The notes under the pieces: model-generated
Told to the model about the DNA's origin: nothing
What the model saw: only the letters and a program-made list of their open reading frames with translations
Database searches by the model: none
Assembly: GCF_963259705.1 (NCBI RefSeq)
Contig: NC_081850.1
Coordinates: 37,351,667-37,415,666, forward strand
DNA: 64,000 bases
Source: Myotis daubentonii
Taxonomy: Eukaryota > Chordata > Mammalia > Chiroptera > Vespertilionidae
Direction: 5' to 3'
Shown here: positions 27,193 to 38,086 of the stretch, one piece after another
Numbering within the stretch: position 1 is the first letter of the stretch
Layout: the number at the start of each line of letters is the position of its first letter
Translations under genes and position numbers: made by a program

Positions 27193-27831
27193 TAGAGGCC
27201 TGGTGCACAGGTGGGGGCCGGCTGGTTTTCCCTGAAGGGTGTCCTGGATCAGGGTGGGAGTCCCCACTGGGGTGCCTGGCCAGCCTGGGTGAGGGGATGA
27301 TGGCTGTTTGCAGCTGGTCACACCCCCTTCAGGGTGGGGGTCCCCACTGGGGTGCCTGGCCAGTCTGGGTGAAGGGCTGAGGGCTGTTTTCAGGCTGGCA
27401 GGTGACTGAAGCTCCCAACTGCTCCTTTTTTTCTTTTCTTTTTTTTAATTCTGGGCCAGCTTTAGCTCTGGCTCCAGCTCTGAGGCCTCTGCTGCTAAAA
27501 GCAGGTATCTGGTTTGTTTGGGTTCTACAATCAAAACACTATATCAACTCCAGCTCTGAGATCCGGGTGGGCTGAAAGCAGATTTCTGGGGTTTTGTTTA
27601 GCTTCTATATTTGTAAGAATGTTTCAAACTTCAGGCTCAGAGGCCAGCAAGGCAGGCGGGGAACATTGGTTTTCTCCATCACTGAAACAAGCAAGCCTCA
27701 TGTTAACTTCAAGCTGCCTGGCTGCCAGCCGCCATCTTGGCTGGCAGTTAATTTGCATATCTCGCTGATTAGCCAATGGGAAGGGTAGCAGAGGTACGCT
27801 AATTACCATGTTTCTCTTTTATTAGATAGGA
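27193..27831 (-). mobile_element. Helitron block B, copy 2
   Basis: Its 3' end TAGAGGCCTGGTGCACAGG and its 5' end TTTATTAGATAGGA are as seen on +. It contains the ~90-bp duplication and the motif cluster at 27728-27777. Confidence 0.8.
27728..27777 (-). promoter_or_regulatory. CCAAT / octamer / YY1-like cluster in Helitron B
   Basis: YY1-type GCCGCCATCTT (27728-27738), octamer ATTTGCAT (27751-27758) and CCAAT (27773-27777), the mirror of the cluster at 1314-1364. Function is inferred from motifs only. Confidence 0.45.
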
Positions 27832-28295
27832 CTAGAGGCCCGGTGCACAAAAATTTGTGCACTTGGGGGGGGGTCCCTCAGCCCAGCCTGTGCCCTCTCG
27901 CAATCTGGGACCCCTCAGGGGATGACCACCTGCTGGCTTAGGCCTGTTCCCCGGGGGATTGGGCCTAAGATGGCAGTCAGACATCCCTCTGACAGCTCGG
28001 GAGCCCTCGGGGGATGTCCACTTGCCAGCGGGAGCAGGCCTAAACTGCAGTCGGACATTCTTAGCGCTGCTGAGGAGGCGGGAGATGCTCCCACCACCAC
28101 CGCTGTACTGGCAGCCATCAGCCTGGCTTCTGGCTGAGCAGAGCTCCTCCCATGTGAGAGCGCCCTGACCACCAGAGGGCAGCTCCTGCATTGAGCGTCT
28201 GCCCCCTGGTGGTCAGTGTGTGTCATAGTGACCAGTCATTCCCAGTCCTTCTGCTGTTAGGGTCAGTTTTCATATTACCCTCTTACTATATAGGA
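27832..28295 (-). mobile_element. Helitron block A
   Basis: On + it begins CTAGAGGCCCGGTGCACAAA and ends CTTACTATATAGGA. It has CTCF-like motifs at 28169-28182 (+) and 28199-28212 (-). It follows block B of the distal unit with no spacer. Confidence 0.9.
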
Positions 28296-28979
28296 TAGAG
28301 GCCTGGTGCATGGGTGAGGGCTGGTTGGTTTGCCCTGAGGGTGTCCCGGATCAGAGTGGGGGTCCCGCTTGGGTGCCTGGCCAGCCTGGATGAGGGGCTG
28401 ATGGCTGTTTGCAGCTGGTCACACCCCCTTCAGGGTGGGGGTCCCCACTGGGGTGCCTGGCCAGTCTGGGTGAGGGGCTGAGGACCGTTTTCAGGCTGGT
28501 GGGTGACTGAAGCTCCCAACCTCTCTCCTTTATTTCTTTTTTTTTTTTATTCTGGGATTTATTTACCTTCTATGGCTGTCACTGGAGCTGGGAGCCGGCT
28601 TTAGCTCTGAGGCTTGGCTCCAGCTCTGAGGCTTCTGCTGCTGAAAGCATGTATCTGGGCTTTGTTTAGCTTCTATAATTGAAACTCTGTTGCAACTCCA
28701 GCTCTGAGGCCCAGCTGGCTGAAAGCAGGTTTCTGGGGATTGTTTCGCTTCTATAATTGCAACATAGTTGCTTAGAGTGCAGCTCAGAGCTGGGCGGTGG
28801 CAGGCGGGGAACCTTGGCTTCCTCTGTCACTGGAGCAAACAAGCCTCCTATTCGCTTCAGCTGCCTGGCTGCCGGCCGCCATCTTGGTTGACAGTTAATT
28901 TGCATATCGCCCTGATTAGCCAATGGGAAGCGTGTCGAAGGTACAGTTAATTACCATATTTGTCTATTATTAGATAGGA
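28296..28979 (-). mobile_element. Helitron block B, copy 3
   Basis: The outermost element of the array. Its 5' end is TATTAGATAGGA at 28968-28979, next to host DNA TAGATTACC. It has the YY1-type motif at 28875-28885, the octamer at 28898-28905 and CCAAT at 28920-28924. Confidence 0.8.
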
Positions 28980-30440
28980 TAGATTACCTTCTCTTGACAT
29001 AAGCTGATTGCTTTAGGACTATCTTCTAAAGTGTTGGGAGTAGAATCCTGCTAAGATGTGTAAACATTCTGGAGTGGTATCACATTTATTCCTACTGAAA
29101 TACCAATGTCTGTGCATAGTCTGGTGGGTGACCCTTACCAGGAAACATAAATATGATAGGAAAAAGCTGTAAAGGATCACAAGGACTAAGGGAGAAAACT
29201 ACCCCTGTTGTCTGGGGAAAGTGTCTGAATCTAGAGTGTCTCAGAACTGGGGCTGGTATTGAGTGAACAGGAGACCAGCCGTCATTTTTTGGCCAAAGCC
29301 ATGGGGAAATGGAATGTATATGATCTAGGTGCATTGTTCCAAATCTGATAGTTGGAATCTGAGTGATAAATAACTACAAGTCTTCACTCTCCAAGTAACC
29401 CTCTCATCACCTAATATGGTTTTTTGCAGGATGGATGTTTTAAAAGTGGGCTGAAGAAGCCATTTGACCTTGATTTCCCTCAGATAATTGTTTGCAATTG
29501 TTGGCTTCCACAAGTGCTGGTTGGGTAAATCAAAATTGCTTCCAAGAGTAGTGCAGCTAAGTATGGCATTATAGCAGTGAACTGTACAAAGATATGGCCT
29601 AATAGGGGAGGGAAAGTGGAAAGTAAGCCAGCAAAGAGGAAGGATGCTTTTCTATAATTTGTCCACCTGTTTGTAATTTATACAAAGGCATGGTATGGAC
29701 TAGCTGCTGCCCTTCTAGCCACTTTTGAACTCATGCTCACAGCTAACTATGACTTAAACAAACAAAAATGGGTAATTCTAAGTAATTTTTTCATGGAGAG
29801 ATATGGCTCTCCAATCCAAATCTCCTGCTATATAAACTGTGTTTTTTGTCTCCAAAAATATGGTGCAGATGTTACACAGCAATATTTTCACCTTGAAGCT
29901 TTCCAGATAAATCATTGGGATTTCCTGTGGGAGATAACATCAGAGTTAGGCTCACGGGGTCTTTCTCTTGCAAGCCTGTCCTGTCTCCAGGTTTATATGC
30001 CTGGTGTGGCCAACTGACTGTGTGACATTGTACCAGATGTCAGGGCCATATGCCATTTCCCTCTGGAAATCATCCTAAGTCAGTATTTGATGAGGTATAA
30101 TGCTGCCAAGTAACTGTTGGTAATGTACAGTTCCTCCTTCCTTGCCTGGCTGCAACATGTCCTGTAGTCTCCAGAAGAACATCTGGCAGCTGTGTGTGTA
30201 TTTAGCAACTTGCAGACTTCCCTGCATTGATTTACACAAGGGCTTTAAAAAGGTATCAACATGTACTTATCAAACATTTAATGCATACATATTTTACATA
30301 AGGCTCTGTGCCAGTTTTGGGGACCATACAAATCCTATGAGATATTGTTCAACTATTACACTTGAGAAGCAATGTATGACCATCAGCAGTTTCATATGGT
30401 TCAACCTAAAATAATGAGTCTGCAGCTAGAGGACCTAGAC

Positions 30441-30655
30441 CAGGGGTGGGCAAACTTTTTGACTCGAGGGCCACAATGGGTTCTTAAACTGGACCGGAGG
30501 GCCGGAACAAAAGCATGGATGGAGTGTTTGTGTGAACTAATATAAATTCAAAGTAAACATCATTACATAAAAGGGTATGGTCTTTTTTTTTTTTTTAGTT
30601 TTATTCATTTCAAACAGCCGGATTCTGCCCGCGGGCCGTAGTTTGCCCACGGCTG
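30441..30655 (+). mobile_element. 215-bp non-autonomous hAT, copy 1
   Basis: It starts CAGGGGTGGGCAAACTTTTT and ends GCCGTAGTTTGCCCACGGCTG. The 8-bp duplication ACCTAGAC at 30433-30440 and 30656-30663 is perfect. It contains a T12 run. The same element lies inverted at 52906-53120. Confidence 0.88.
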
Positions 30656-31184
30656 ACCTAGACTGAAGTCCTGGCTCCCCCATTTACTAGTTGAGTTACC
30701 TCGAGCAAGTTCTTTAATTTGTTCTTTCTTTTCAGTGAAATGAGGAAGTAGCCTGAATGGCTCTAAGGTCCTTCCTTCAGGACCTTAAGTGTCTAAATTG
30801 ACCAACCTGGAAGGAGTACTTTTTTTTTTTTTTTTTGCCAAAGAAGCCAATTCCGTGGAAGGTATGGAGAAGATAAATGGTAACAGACCCCTTGAGTTTA
30901 GCAATGATTTCAGAGGACATGGCAAAGTTCTTAAAATGAAATTCATCTTATTTCTGCCAAATTTAAAAATAAATAAGTATGTACATGGCATCACAAACCA
31001 TCACCATTTAGGTTTTATTTAGCAATCTTTTGCAAAATCTGGAAGGTTGGATAACTTAGAGCCTAGCACCGTTTTCATTAAAATAATAATAAAAATATTT
31101 ATATAGTGACTTACAATTTTCAAAGCATACATTTTCTGATTTGATCTCACAGCAACCCAATAAGACAGGCTATTTTATTTTTCA

Positions 31185-31188
<4 letters not shown>

Positions 31189-31240
<52 letters not shown>
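31189..31240 (+). repeat. (TC)n microsatellite
   Basis: About 26 uninterrupted TC units, likely polymorphic in length. Confidence 0.95.
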
Positions 31241-31244
<4 letters not shown>

Positions 31245-31279
31245 AGGAAACTAAGGCTTAGAGAGCTTAAGTGAATTAA

Positions 31280-31515
31280 CACATTGCAGATGGATCACGA
31301 GAATTCTCGCTTCATATTACACTGTTTTACAAAGTATCTTACTTTAAAAAGATGTTAGCTTGTAAGAACATGTAATAAATAACTTTAAAATGCAATGGGT
31401 ATTTAATTTAAAGTGTGCCTTTAACATTTATGTAAAATGTTTTTTGTACTCATTCAATAGAAACCTATCTGGCCACTGGGTAAAGCTAGCAATAAAACTA
31501 CTGGTCTGCAATGTG
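31280..31515 (+). mobile_element. Short piggyBac-type element, copy 2
   Basis: TTAA (31276-31279) then CACATTGCAGATGG at the left. GGTCTGCAATGTG then TTAA (31516-31519) at the right. The terminal repeats match for about 10 bp, and TTAA is the piggyBac target duplication. It is 236 bp with no gene, and more intact than copy 1. Confidence 0.82.
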
Positions 31516-32204
31516 TTAAGGCCACTGGCTAGAAAAGTTCCAAGCCAGAATTCAAGCCTGGGTTTTATAATTGTTATTCCTATGTCATTTCCAAACTGAC
31601 TCTATGAACAGCAAAACAAAGAGGAAGAAATTTGGGAAGAAGAATACATGCTAAAGAGAGAACTAGAAGCAGGTTTGAAGGTATTTGTGTGGAGATACCT
31701 GCAGGGCACACCTAGCCCATTAAATCCTTCTTCATTGGACAAAACTAAAGTGGGCAACACCCTCATCACTGAGGCATACAACTCCGGCACTCAAGGGGAA
31801 GAAAAATGCTAGGCAGGAGCTGAAATGCCCTTTGGATACCTCTACCCCATAATTAACATTTTCTTCTGATGGATAAGAGCATCTTTTTCCTCCTTTAAGC
31901 TGTGGCAGACATTCCAACTCCTATAGCTGCTATAGCAACCAAGGCATCATAGATTTCTTCATAGTTGCTTCAAGAACTTCTTAGGAGATTGTGCTAAAAA
32001 CAATCAGTGTGAGATGGCTCAAGAGGAGATACTACTAATGATTCTTCTGCTGACAAGCCATGAAAAGGAGGCTTTCAGAACTCAGCAAGATGATGTTTTA
32101 TTATCCCCCCATGTTATGGCCCTCCTAAGATCCCAGTCCAATGGTTGTATATTCATGAAACCTTAGCTATGAAAGGAATCTCTTTAAGACTGTCTTGTAG
32201 CATA

Positions 32205-32555
32205 TGTAAGATAGGAGTCACTCAAGGACTTAGGCAGACACAGAGAGCAAGCAGAAGGGACGTTTATTAGAGGGAATGGGGGATGGAGCCACAACCGGGG
32301 AAGATTAGGACTCAGCCTCCACTGTCCTTGGGGTTGAATTTTATGTGCAAAAACCTCAAGGGGCGGAGGCTGGGGGATGTAAGTGTTCTTAGTCTGATTA
32401 GATGGAGTTTGTTGTCCTTCAGTCCGATTAGTGCTGGCCATTGAGGCTGTGGGCTGTAAGCGGCCGTTGTTATCGTTGGCCTGCTGTCTCACCCTCTGGT
32501 GCGGCTGCCTCCTTATTGTGCTGGATAGGGTGACCATGGGCTGTTCCACAAAATG
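32205..32555 (-). mobile_element. ERV LTR-like segment
   Basis: On the minus strand there is a U3-like part, then CCTCTAATAAACGTCCCTTC (poly(A) signal AATAAA), then a T/C-rich U5-like stretch CTTGCTCTCTGTGTCTGCCT. This is the usual order of a retroviral LTR. No gag, pol or env is attached and the boundaries are approximate. The family was not identified. Confidence 0.45.
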
Positions 32556-32681
32556 AGGCTGGGGCCACTCTCTCCTTCGGGACTTTCTAGTTTGCCTGAA
32601 CCAAATGTCCTCTGCTGGCCTGTTAGTATAGTCCAGTCATTTGATAGATGAAGCAGATGATCCAGAGAAAAGAGGCCACTA

Positions 32682-32889
32682 CACTGGTGTCCACATTTAC
32701 ATCAGAATCACTGGGGAGCTTTTACAATCCCGATGCCCAAAATCACACTCCATACAAATAAATCATAGTGACTGGGGGTAAAAGCCAGGTATCAATATTT
32801 TTTAAAGAACCACACCCCGTCTCCCCCGCTGCCCCGTCCCCCCTCCCCCCATACCAGCTGATTCCAGTGTCCAGCAAAGTTTGCAAGTA
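32682..32889 (+). mobile_element. MER5A-like hAT-Charlie
   Basis: It contains ATCAGAATCACTGGGGAGCT, CCCGATGCCC and AGGTATCAATATTTTTTAAAG. It is diverged, with a C-rich expansion near 32819-32850. Confidence 0.5.
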
Positions 32890-33150
32890 ATGGCTTATGA
32901 TTTGTCTAAGATCACACACACGGTCGGACAGGAACCCACCATGTTCAACTCTATTGATTTTAGCCAAAACTGACTCTTGCCCTGAAAATGTAGGATGAGT
33001 AGATACGGAACAGCTGCCATAATGATGACATTTCATTTGGCCTGTGAGTCCTTCCTAAATGTAGGAGGTCTTCCAGTGGTGCTTCCTCCAGTTGTTGGAC
33101 ATACCATGGCATTTATTCAGGTGTTTAAGGGAAACCTACTGTGTGCAAGT

Positions 33151-33206
33151 GTTGGCCTTCAGTCTGCAGGCCGACGCTCTATCCACTGAGCCAAACCGGT
33201 TAGGGC
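33151..33206 (-). mobile_element. VES SINE fragment (5' end only)
   Basis: On the minus strand it starts GCCCTAACCGGTTTGGCTCA and extends only about 56 bp (to the GTCGGCCTGCAGACTG region). The tail is missing. Confidence 0.75.
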
Positions 33207-33385
33207 TGTCTGCCCAATTCTTAAATCAGAAAGTTGAGAAACATCCATTTTTCCTTCTTTATCTTTCAACTTATTTTATATGTCACTAAATCTTCATGAT
33301 TTTACCTTCTGACAGTGTGTGAAATCTAGTCTTTCCTTTCCTTTCTGCTGTCTTAGGTCAGGCCCTCATTATTAGTCCCCTAGAT

Positions 33386-33596
33386 CAGTGGTCAGCAAAC
33401 TCAGTAGTCAACAGAGCCAAATATCAACAGTACAACGATTGAAATTTCTTTTGAGAGCCAAATTTTTTAAACTTAAACTATATAGGTAGGTACATTGTTA
33501 TTAACTTAATTAGGGTACTCCTAAGGCTTAGGAAGAGCCTCAGTCAAGGGGCCAAAAAGCCACATGTGGCTCGAGAGCCGCAGTTTGCCAACCACG
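33386..33596. mobile_element. Non-autonomous hAT, related to the fold-back at 16315
   Basis: It starts CAGTGGTCAGCAAACTCAGT and ends GAGCCGCAGTTTGCCAACCACG. The right arm (CACATGTGGCTCGAGAGCCG) resembles the right end at 16315-16515. The flanks share only CCTAG, so the duplication is decayed. Confidence 0.65.
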
Positions 33597-34586
33597 GGCC
33601 TAGGCTATGTGGATAAATGGTCAGTAAGGAACAGAAGGCTTTGAGCTCCCAGAGCTTATCAGCTAATGAAGGACCAAAGACATAACTCAGCAATTCTGAA
33701 GACGTAATTCAGCAATTCCAACACTTAAAGAGTTAAGTCTGTGATGGAAACTTACTTTATTCATTTGCACTGGCCCTAGCTTTTTCTAGAGGATTTGTGG
33801 CTGCAAAAATACACATAATGAAGTTGTTAGCATATAAATAAGAAACAGAAATCAAGACTAGGGAAAATATAAATAAGTGTAGAAAGTTGAGAACAGAAGA
33901 AAAATGTATAATTATGCAAGTCATAAAGATCTACTTGGGCTGAACCTCAACTTTGGCATTAGGTGTCCTGGCAGCCACATTGGAAAGGGAGCTATGGTTA
34001 GTTATAAAGTTCTTATTGTCAGAAAGACCAAAAAAAAAAAAAAATACCAGTACCTCAGGGAAGGAAAGGCTTTCCTAGCACTTGAATCTTGAGGTAATGT
34101 CTCATGTGGAGTTCCAAATGGTCACCAATAATATTCCTATAGTGATTTGCAAAATTGGATTTTATAACACGGTGCCTTGAGGACCTTGCAATAAAATAAA
34201 GGATATAAAATGGTGAATTTGTGGCATGAGTAGGTGGTCAGGAGTAAATTGATTTGTGCCAAATATATATACAGGTAAATCTGTGGCTAGGTAGACTATC
34301 TGGGGGAATGGATGGATTGGATACCCTTAACCCCTAGAGTGCCGGGGAGCGCAATTGCGCTCCTCCTGTCTTTCGCCAGAAGTGCTGGGAGCACTATCGC
34401 ACTCCTCCTGCAGTGTCACTATTAGATTCTAGGAGTTCACTCTTTATTGACAGATGGCACCTAAGTTCAGATTACTTATGATGCCGAATGTTTGTAGTTC
34501 TAAAATTGACCACTGGCATTTATCTGCCTAATTTTTTACAGGTACTACGATTTTATGAAGTTTACTCAGATTTTGTAGCCCTAAAG

Positions 34587-34780
34587 CAGGGGTCCTCAAA
34601 CTACGGCCCGTGGGCCACATGCGGCCTGCCGAAAACATTTATCCGGCCCGCCGGGTGTTTTTGCCGCCACTGTGTGCATAGGAATTTGTTCATAGTTTAT
34701 TTTTTTAACTATAGTCCAGCCCTCCAACGGTCTGAGGGACAGTGAACTGGCCCCCTGTTTAAAAAGTTTGAGGACCCCTG
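34587..34780. mobile_element. Non-autonomous hAT nested in piggyBac
   Basis: It starts CAGGGGTCCTCAAACTACGG and ends AAGTTTGAGGACCCCTG. The 8-bp duplication CCCTAAAG at 34579-34586 and 34781-34788 is perfect. It is 194 bp. Confidence 0.88.
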
Positions 34781-34795
34781 CCCTAAAGCTTTGAA

Positions 34796-35029
34796 ATGGC
34801 GTCCAGTTCTAAGTCTGCTTTTATTAGTGATGATGATATTGCTAAATATGTCAATTCTTGCTGTGAAGATGACGATTTTGTAGAAGATATTGGAGAAGGG
34901 TGTCCCTCTATTTTAACACTATATGTTTTGTTCAAATTTTTTTTTCTACTAGTATTTTATAATACAATCAGCAAACAATATATGTCAAAGATGAAAACAA
35001 ATGTAGTCAAGGTTTCCTTAAGTTTTTGA
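34796..35029 (+). pseudogene. Possible N-terminal remnant of a piggyBac transposase
   Basis: An ATG opens a frame whose first 40 or so residues are acidic and low in hydrophobics (SDDDIAKYVN, EDDDFVEDIGEG). This resembles the acidic N-terminus of piggyBac transposases. It then runs into AT-rich sequence with no DDD domain. It lies in the expected place within the TTAA-bounded element. Identification rests on position and composition, not on a confident family match. Confidence 0.35.
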
Positions 35030-35285
35030 ATATGTAACTTCATTTACTTGCGATTCATAATTTTTTTCCTAAATTGCTATAAAATCAGCAAAAATGCCTT
35101 GGCAATTTTAGCATAGTTCCTAGGATATTGGTTGGCACTAGAAGTGTTAAAAAACAGTCTTCATAATTTCTCTCTACTGGGATTTTATAAGGTAGATGGT
35201 CTTTTTTTTTTTTTTTTTTTTCAATTTTCTGGGGTGAGAGTGAAGGGCAAGTATTCTGTGTTGTAGCTAATTTTATGGTTCATAC

Positions 35286-35516
35286 CAGGGGTCAGCAAAC
35301 ATTTTCTTAAAGGGCCAGATAGTAAATATTTTAGCCCTTGTGGGCCAGATGGTAGCTGTCATAACTATTCAGCTCTGTGGTTGTAACACAAAAGGAGCCA
35401 TAGACAATACATAAATGAGTGGAAATGGCTGTGTTCCAATAAAACTTGATTTACAAAAACAGGTGCCAGGCCAAATTTGGCTAACAAACTGTATTGCCAA
35501 TTCCTGGTTTAACATT
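35286..35516 (+). mobile_element. Old hAT-Charlie element (MER1-group type)
   Basis: It starts CAGGGGTCAGCAAACATTTT, has AAAGGGCCAGATAGTAAATA and TTCCAATAAAACTTGATTTA, and ends GCCAATTCCTG. The duplication is decayed (GTTCATAC / GTTTAACA). A partial relative lies at about 48395-48460. Confidence 0.65.
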
Positions 35517-37951
35517 GAAAAAAAAAAAAACAATTATATTATTGCTATTCTTTTGTTGGAATTACAGAATGTTTAAAAACTCGACAAGCCTTGGTCAGTA
35601 AAGTAGGTTTGACTTCATAATTTAATTGATAGTAGGTAAGATATATGCTGGAGAGAGCATGGCTCATGTTCAAGATTCAAATTCATTACATTCATTGAAG
35701 GAACATGCGGACCCCAAAGCAATCCAATATAACTAGTCACACATCACAGTGACACTCAACAGACATGGAACTAGACTTGTTGCAGCACAAAACTGGGCTG
35801 GGTCTAAACATTTTTTATTTCATGTGAAGAAGGAGAATTGTGTTTCTCACCTGGAGGTCTCACAAAGCAACATGCATTCTCTATTAAGATCTCCTGGTTG
35901 GTCCCTTAGGAAAGAGAAAAGATGTTGGATTCTATCCAGTAGGTGTGTGCTATTTACTCATTCATCATCTTTTCAAGTGCAAAATCTATTCCAGGCTACC
36001 AGATGTAGATTCTAACAAGTCTTCTGTGAGCACAGCCAATAATACAGCTGCCCTTAGGAAAAAATAATGATTTCACTGTAAAAAGGCTTAGTTACGAGCA
36101 GATAATGCATGTTGATGGTTTGCTGTGATCTGGATTTTTTAATACCTCCCACTGGCCATAAACTAATCTGAGGGGTACATTGTGTAATGGGAGCTACCTT
36201 AAAGGGTTAATTCTGGGAGGTCATCAGAAGAGGTGGCCTCAATTGATTTGGAATCCAAAGCAGTGGGTGATTTAGGTCTCCAGCCTTAGATACTGCTTTA
36301 ACTAGTTTATGGATAACCCATGGTCCTGAACAATGAATTATGAACTCACACATGCCATAGGTAGTGACAGTGAGAAAGTAAGCCTTAGACAGACAGCTTC
36401 AGAAGAGTTTGTAAAATCATGGAATACAGTTTTGAAACCCTTGGGTCTTCGTTGTCAGTTTGAGCATAATTTGATATATCATTCTTTCTGGATAGTCAGG
36501 AATGGTTCCTTTTGCTCCATTTAGAATTTCCTAACTATTCACATATCTAGCAGCATACAGTGGTTAAGAAAATGGTTTCTGTTCATTGTAATCACTACCC
36601 TAGGCCTATAGAGAACAAGTACTGTGTCTTTATCTTTATCTTCTCAGGCATTGTCCTGTACCTGATCCCTAAGGGCCACTCAAAAATGGTTGCCCAGTGA
36701 ATGAATCCTGGCTAATATCATCCTGTTTGCAATACTAGCATCATAGAGTGGTGTAGTGAGTTGCCAGGAAGGAAGGTGGCTCCTTTTTGTTGCACAAACT
36801 GTGGCAAACCTTGAACTCCTCCAACAGAGACTTAAGGCTTTTTGTTTAGGGGCTGGAATATGCCTATAGACTTAAAAAGCAGAAAAACATTCATATGGAG
36901 TCACAGTGCCTCCCCCACCCCCCCATAAATATCACCAGATGAGGGTGAGGTAAAGGATATATAGGGCAGGCATGAAATATTTTTAATAATGGATTATTCT
37001 TAACAAGCAAGATTTGAGACCAGAGAAGTTTCAAGTTTAAATTTCTTAAGGAAAATGCCTGATACCAGTCACCTGAGATTTTCACTTTTTCAGAAGTATC
37101 AAGTGACCAGACATACTATTTTATTCCCTCCTCTTTCCTCTGTCTCTTGCCAACATGATTATTAATAACAATGACTTTATCTATTGTCTTAAGAAAACAA
37201 ATTTCCTTTGGCAGAAGTTACAATATGGTTTTACAGTCATATCTTTAAAATATCCTTGCCACTAATAAGGAAGACATAGAGAATGGGGACATTTTGAGCC
37301 AAAACCAATTTAATATTGGGCAGCACTGAGATGCAGCACAGTTCTGTCCCCGCTCCACCCTGGTGGTCAGGTCTTGCCAGTAAGAAGGGGGAGAGAGCCA
37401 AGAGAATGGGGATGTGTACAGGAGCTCTCAAAACCCAGCTGGGGCTCTAGCCCTGAGCATTTTATTGTAGGGTTCCCCTGCTACCAGAGGAATGTGGGAC
37501 CAAGGAAAGAAACAAAGATGAATTTAAAGCAAAGCCTAACTCACATGGGTAGTTTGTCTTACTGTAATATATAAATTGTTCAACTCCATTGCATCTAGGT
37601 TTATAAGGGGTGAACTTTGGCCCCAGGACATTGAGTATCTTTTCCTCCTTATTACCTCCACTCACATCACAAGACCAAGGAAACCTGAGCATCTGTTTTG
37701 CTCCTGACCCTCCCCTAGCATTAACCACAAGGCAACATAAATAGAATAAAGAGATTAATGGATAATTTTAAGTAGCCGCTAGGTTCACGTCATACTCCCG
37801 CTTGGGTTAGTGTTGAGAGTCAATTATAAGTTGTCATGACCCTGAGTATCTTTAGGTCATAGAAATATGCAGATCTCCAAAGTAGATATTAATTACTTTT
37901 ACCTGTGCATTCATCTGTTCACTGATCCATTCTAACTGTTCTTGGTCTCAG

Positions 37952-38086
37952 GGCCTGAGGATCATTTTCTCGGATGCATCACGGCTCATCTTCCGGCTCA
38001 GTTCCTCCAGTGGCATGCGGGCCACCATCAGACTGTATGCAGAGAGCTATGAGAGGGATCCCAGCGGTCATCACCAGGAGCCACAG
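37952..38086 (+). CDS. PGM5: PGM5 coding exon (about residues 494-538), phosphate-loop exon
   Basis: The exon encodes exactly 45 codons, phase 0 at both ends, beginning GLRIIFSDASRLIFRLSSSS and ending RDPSGHHQEPQ. It is the core of domain 4. In active mutases this exon carries the substrate phosphate-binding loop, RLSGTGSAGATIRLY in PGM1. Here the loop reads RLSSSSGMRATIRLY, so the Gly/Thr-rich GTGSAG segment is replaced by SSSGMR. The same kind of substitution is known for PGM5 and fits its lack of mutase activity. The acceptor is TTGGTCTCAG and the donor is CAG|GTACCA. The reading frame has no stop or frameshift. Confidence 0.97.

Larger units (their letters stand above)
31080..31570 (+). 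repeat. MIR SINE interrupted by (TC)n and a piggyBac element
   Basis: MIR text (TTTGATCTCACAGCAACCC, then GGAAACTAAGGCTTAGAGAG) is split by a pure TC microsatellite at 31189-31240 and by the piggyBac insertion at 31280-31515. It continues afterwards with GCCAGAATTCAAGCCTGGG. Confidence 0.65.
34331..35146 (+). mobile_element. piggyBac deletion derivative with a nested hAT
   Basis: TTAA (34327-34330) then CCCCTAGAGTGCCGGG at the left. GGCACTAGAAGTG then TTAA (35147-35150) at the right. The ends match as inverted repeats over about 13 bp with mismatches. It keeps left subterminal sequence with a palindromic GGAGCGCAATTGCGCTCC, a possible start of a transposase frame at 34796, and an AT-rich right part. 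The middle of the gene is missing. A hAT interrupts it at 34587-34780. Confidence 0.7.
18285..37951 (+). other. PGM5: Large PGM5 intron with dense mobile DNA
   Basis: A GT-AG intron of 19,667 bp. It includes an old L1 split by a Helitron, MIRs, two short piggyBac elements, a 3-kb tandem Helitron array, several hAT elements, an ERV LTR-like segment and an 0.8-kb piggyBac derivative. Stretches with no recognised feature include 18360-20800, 23970-25300, 29000-30400 and 35520-37950. No other gene is recognised on either strand. Confidence 0.9.
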
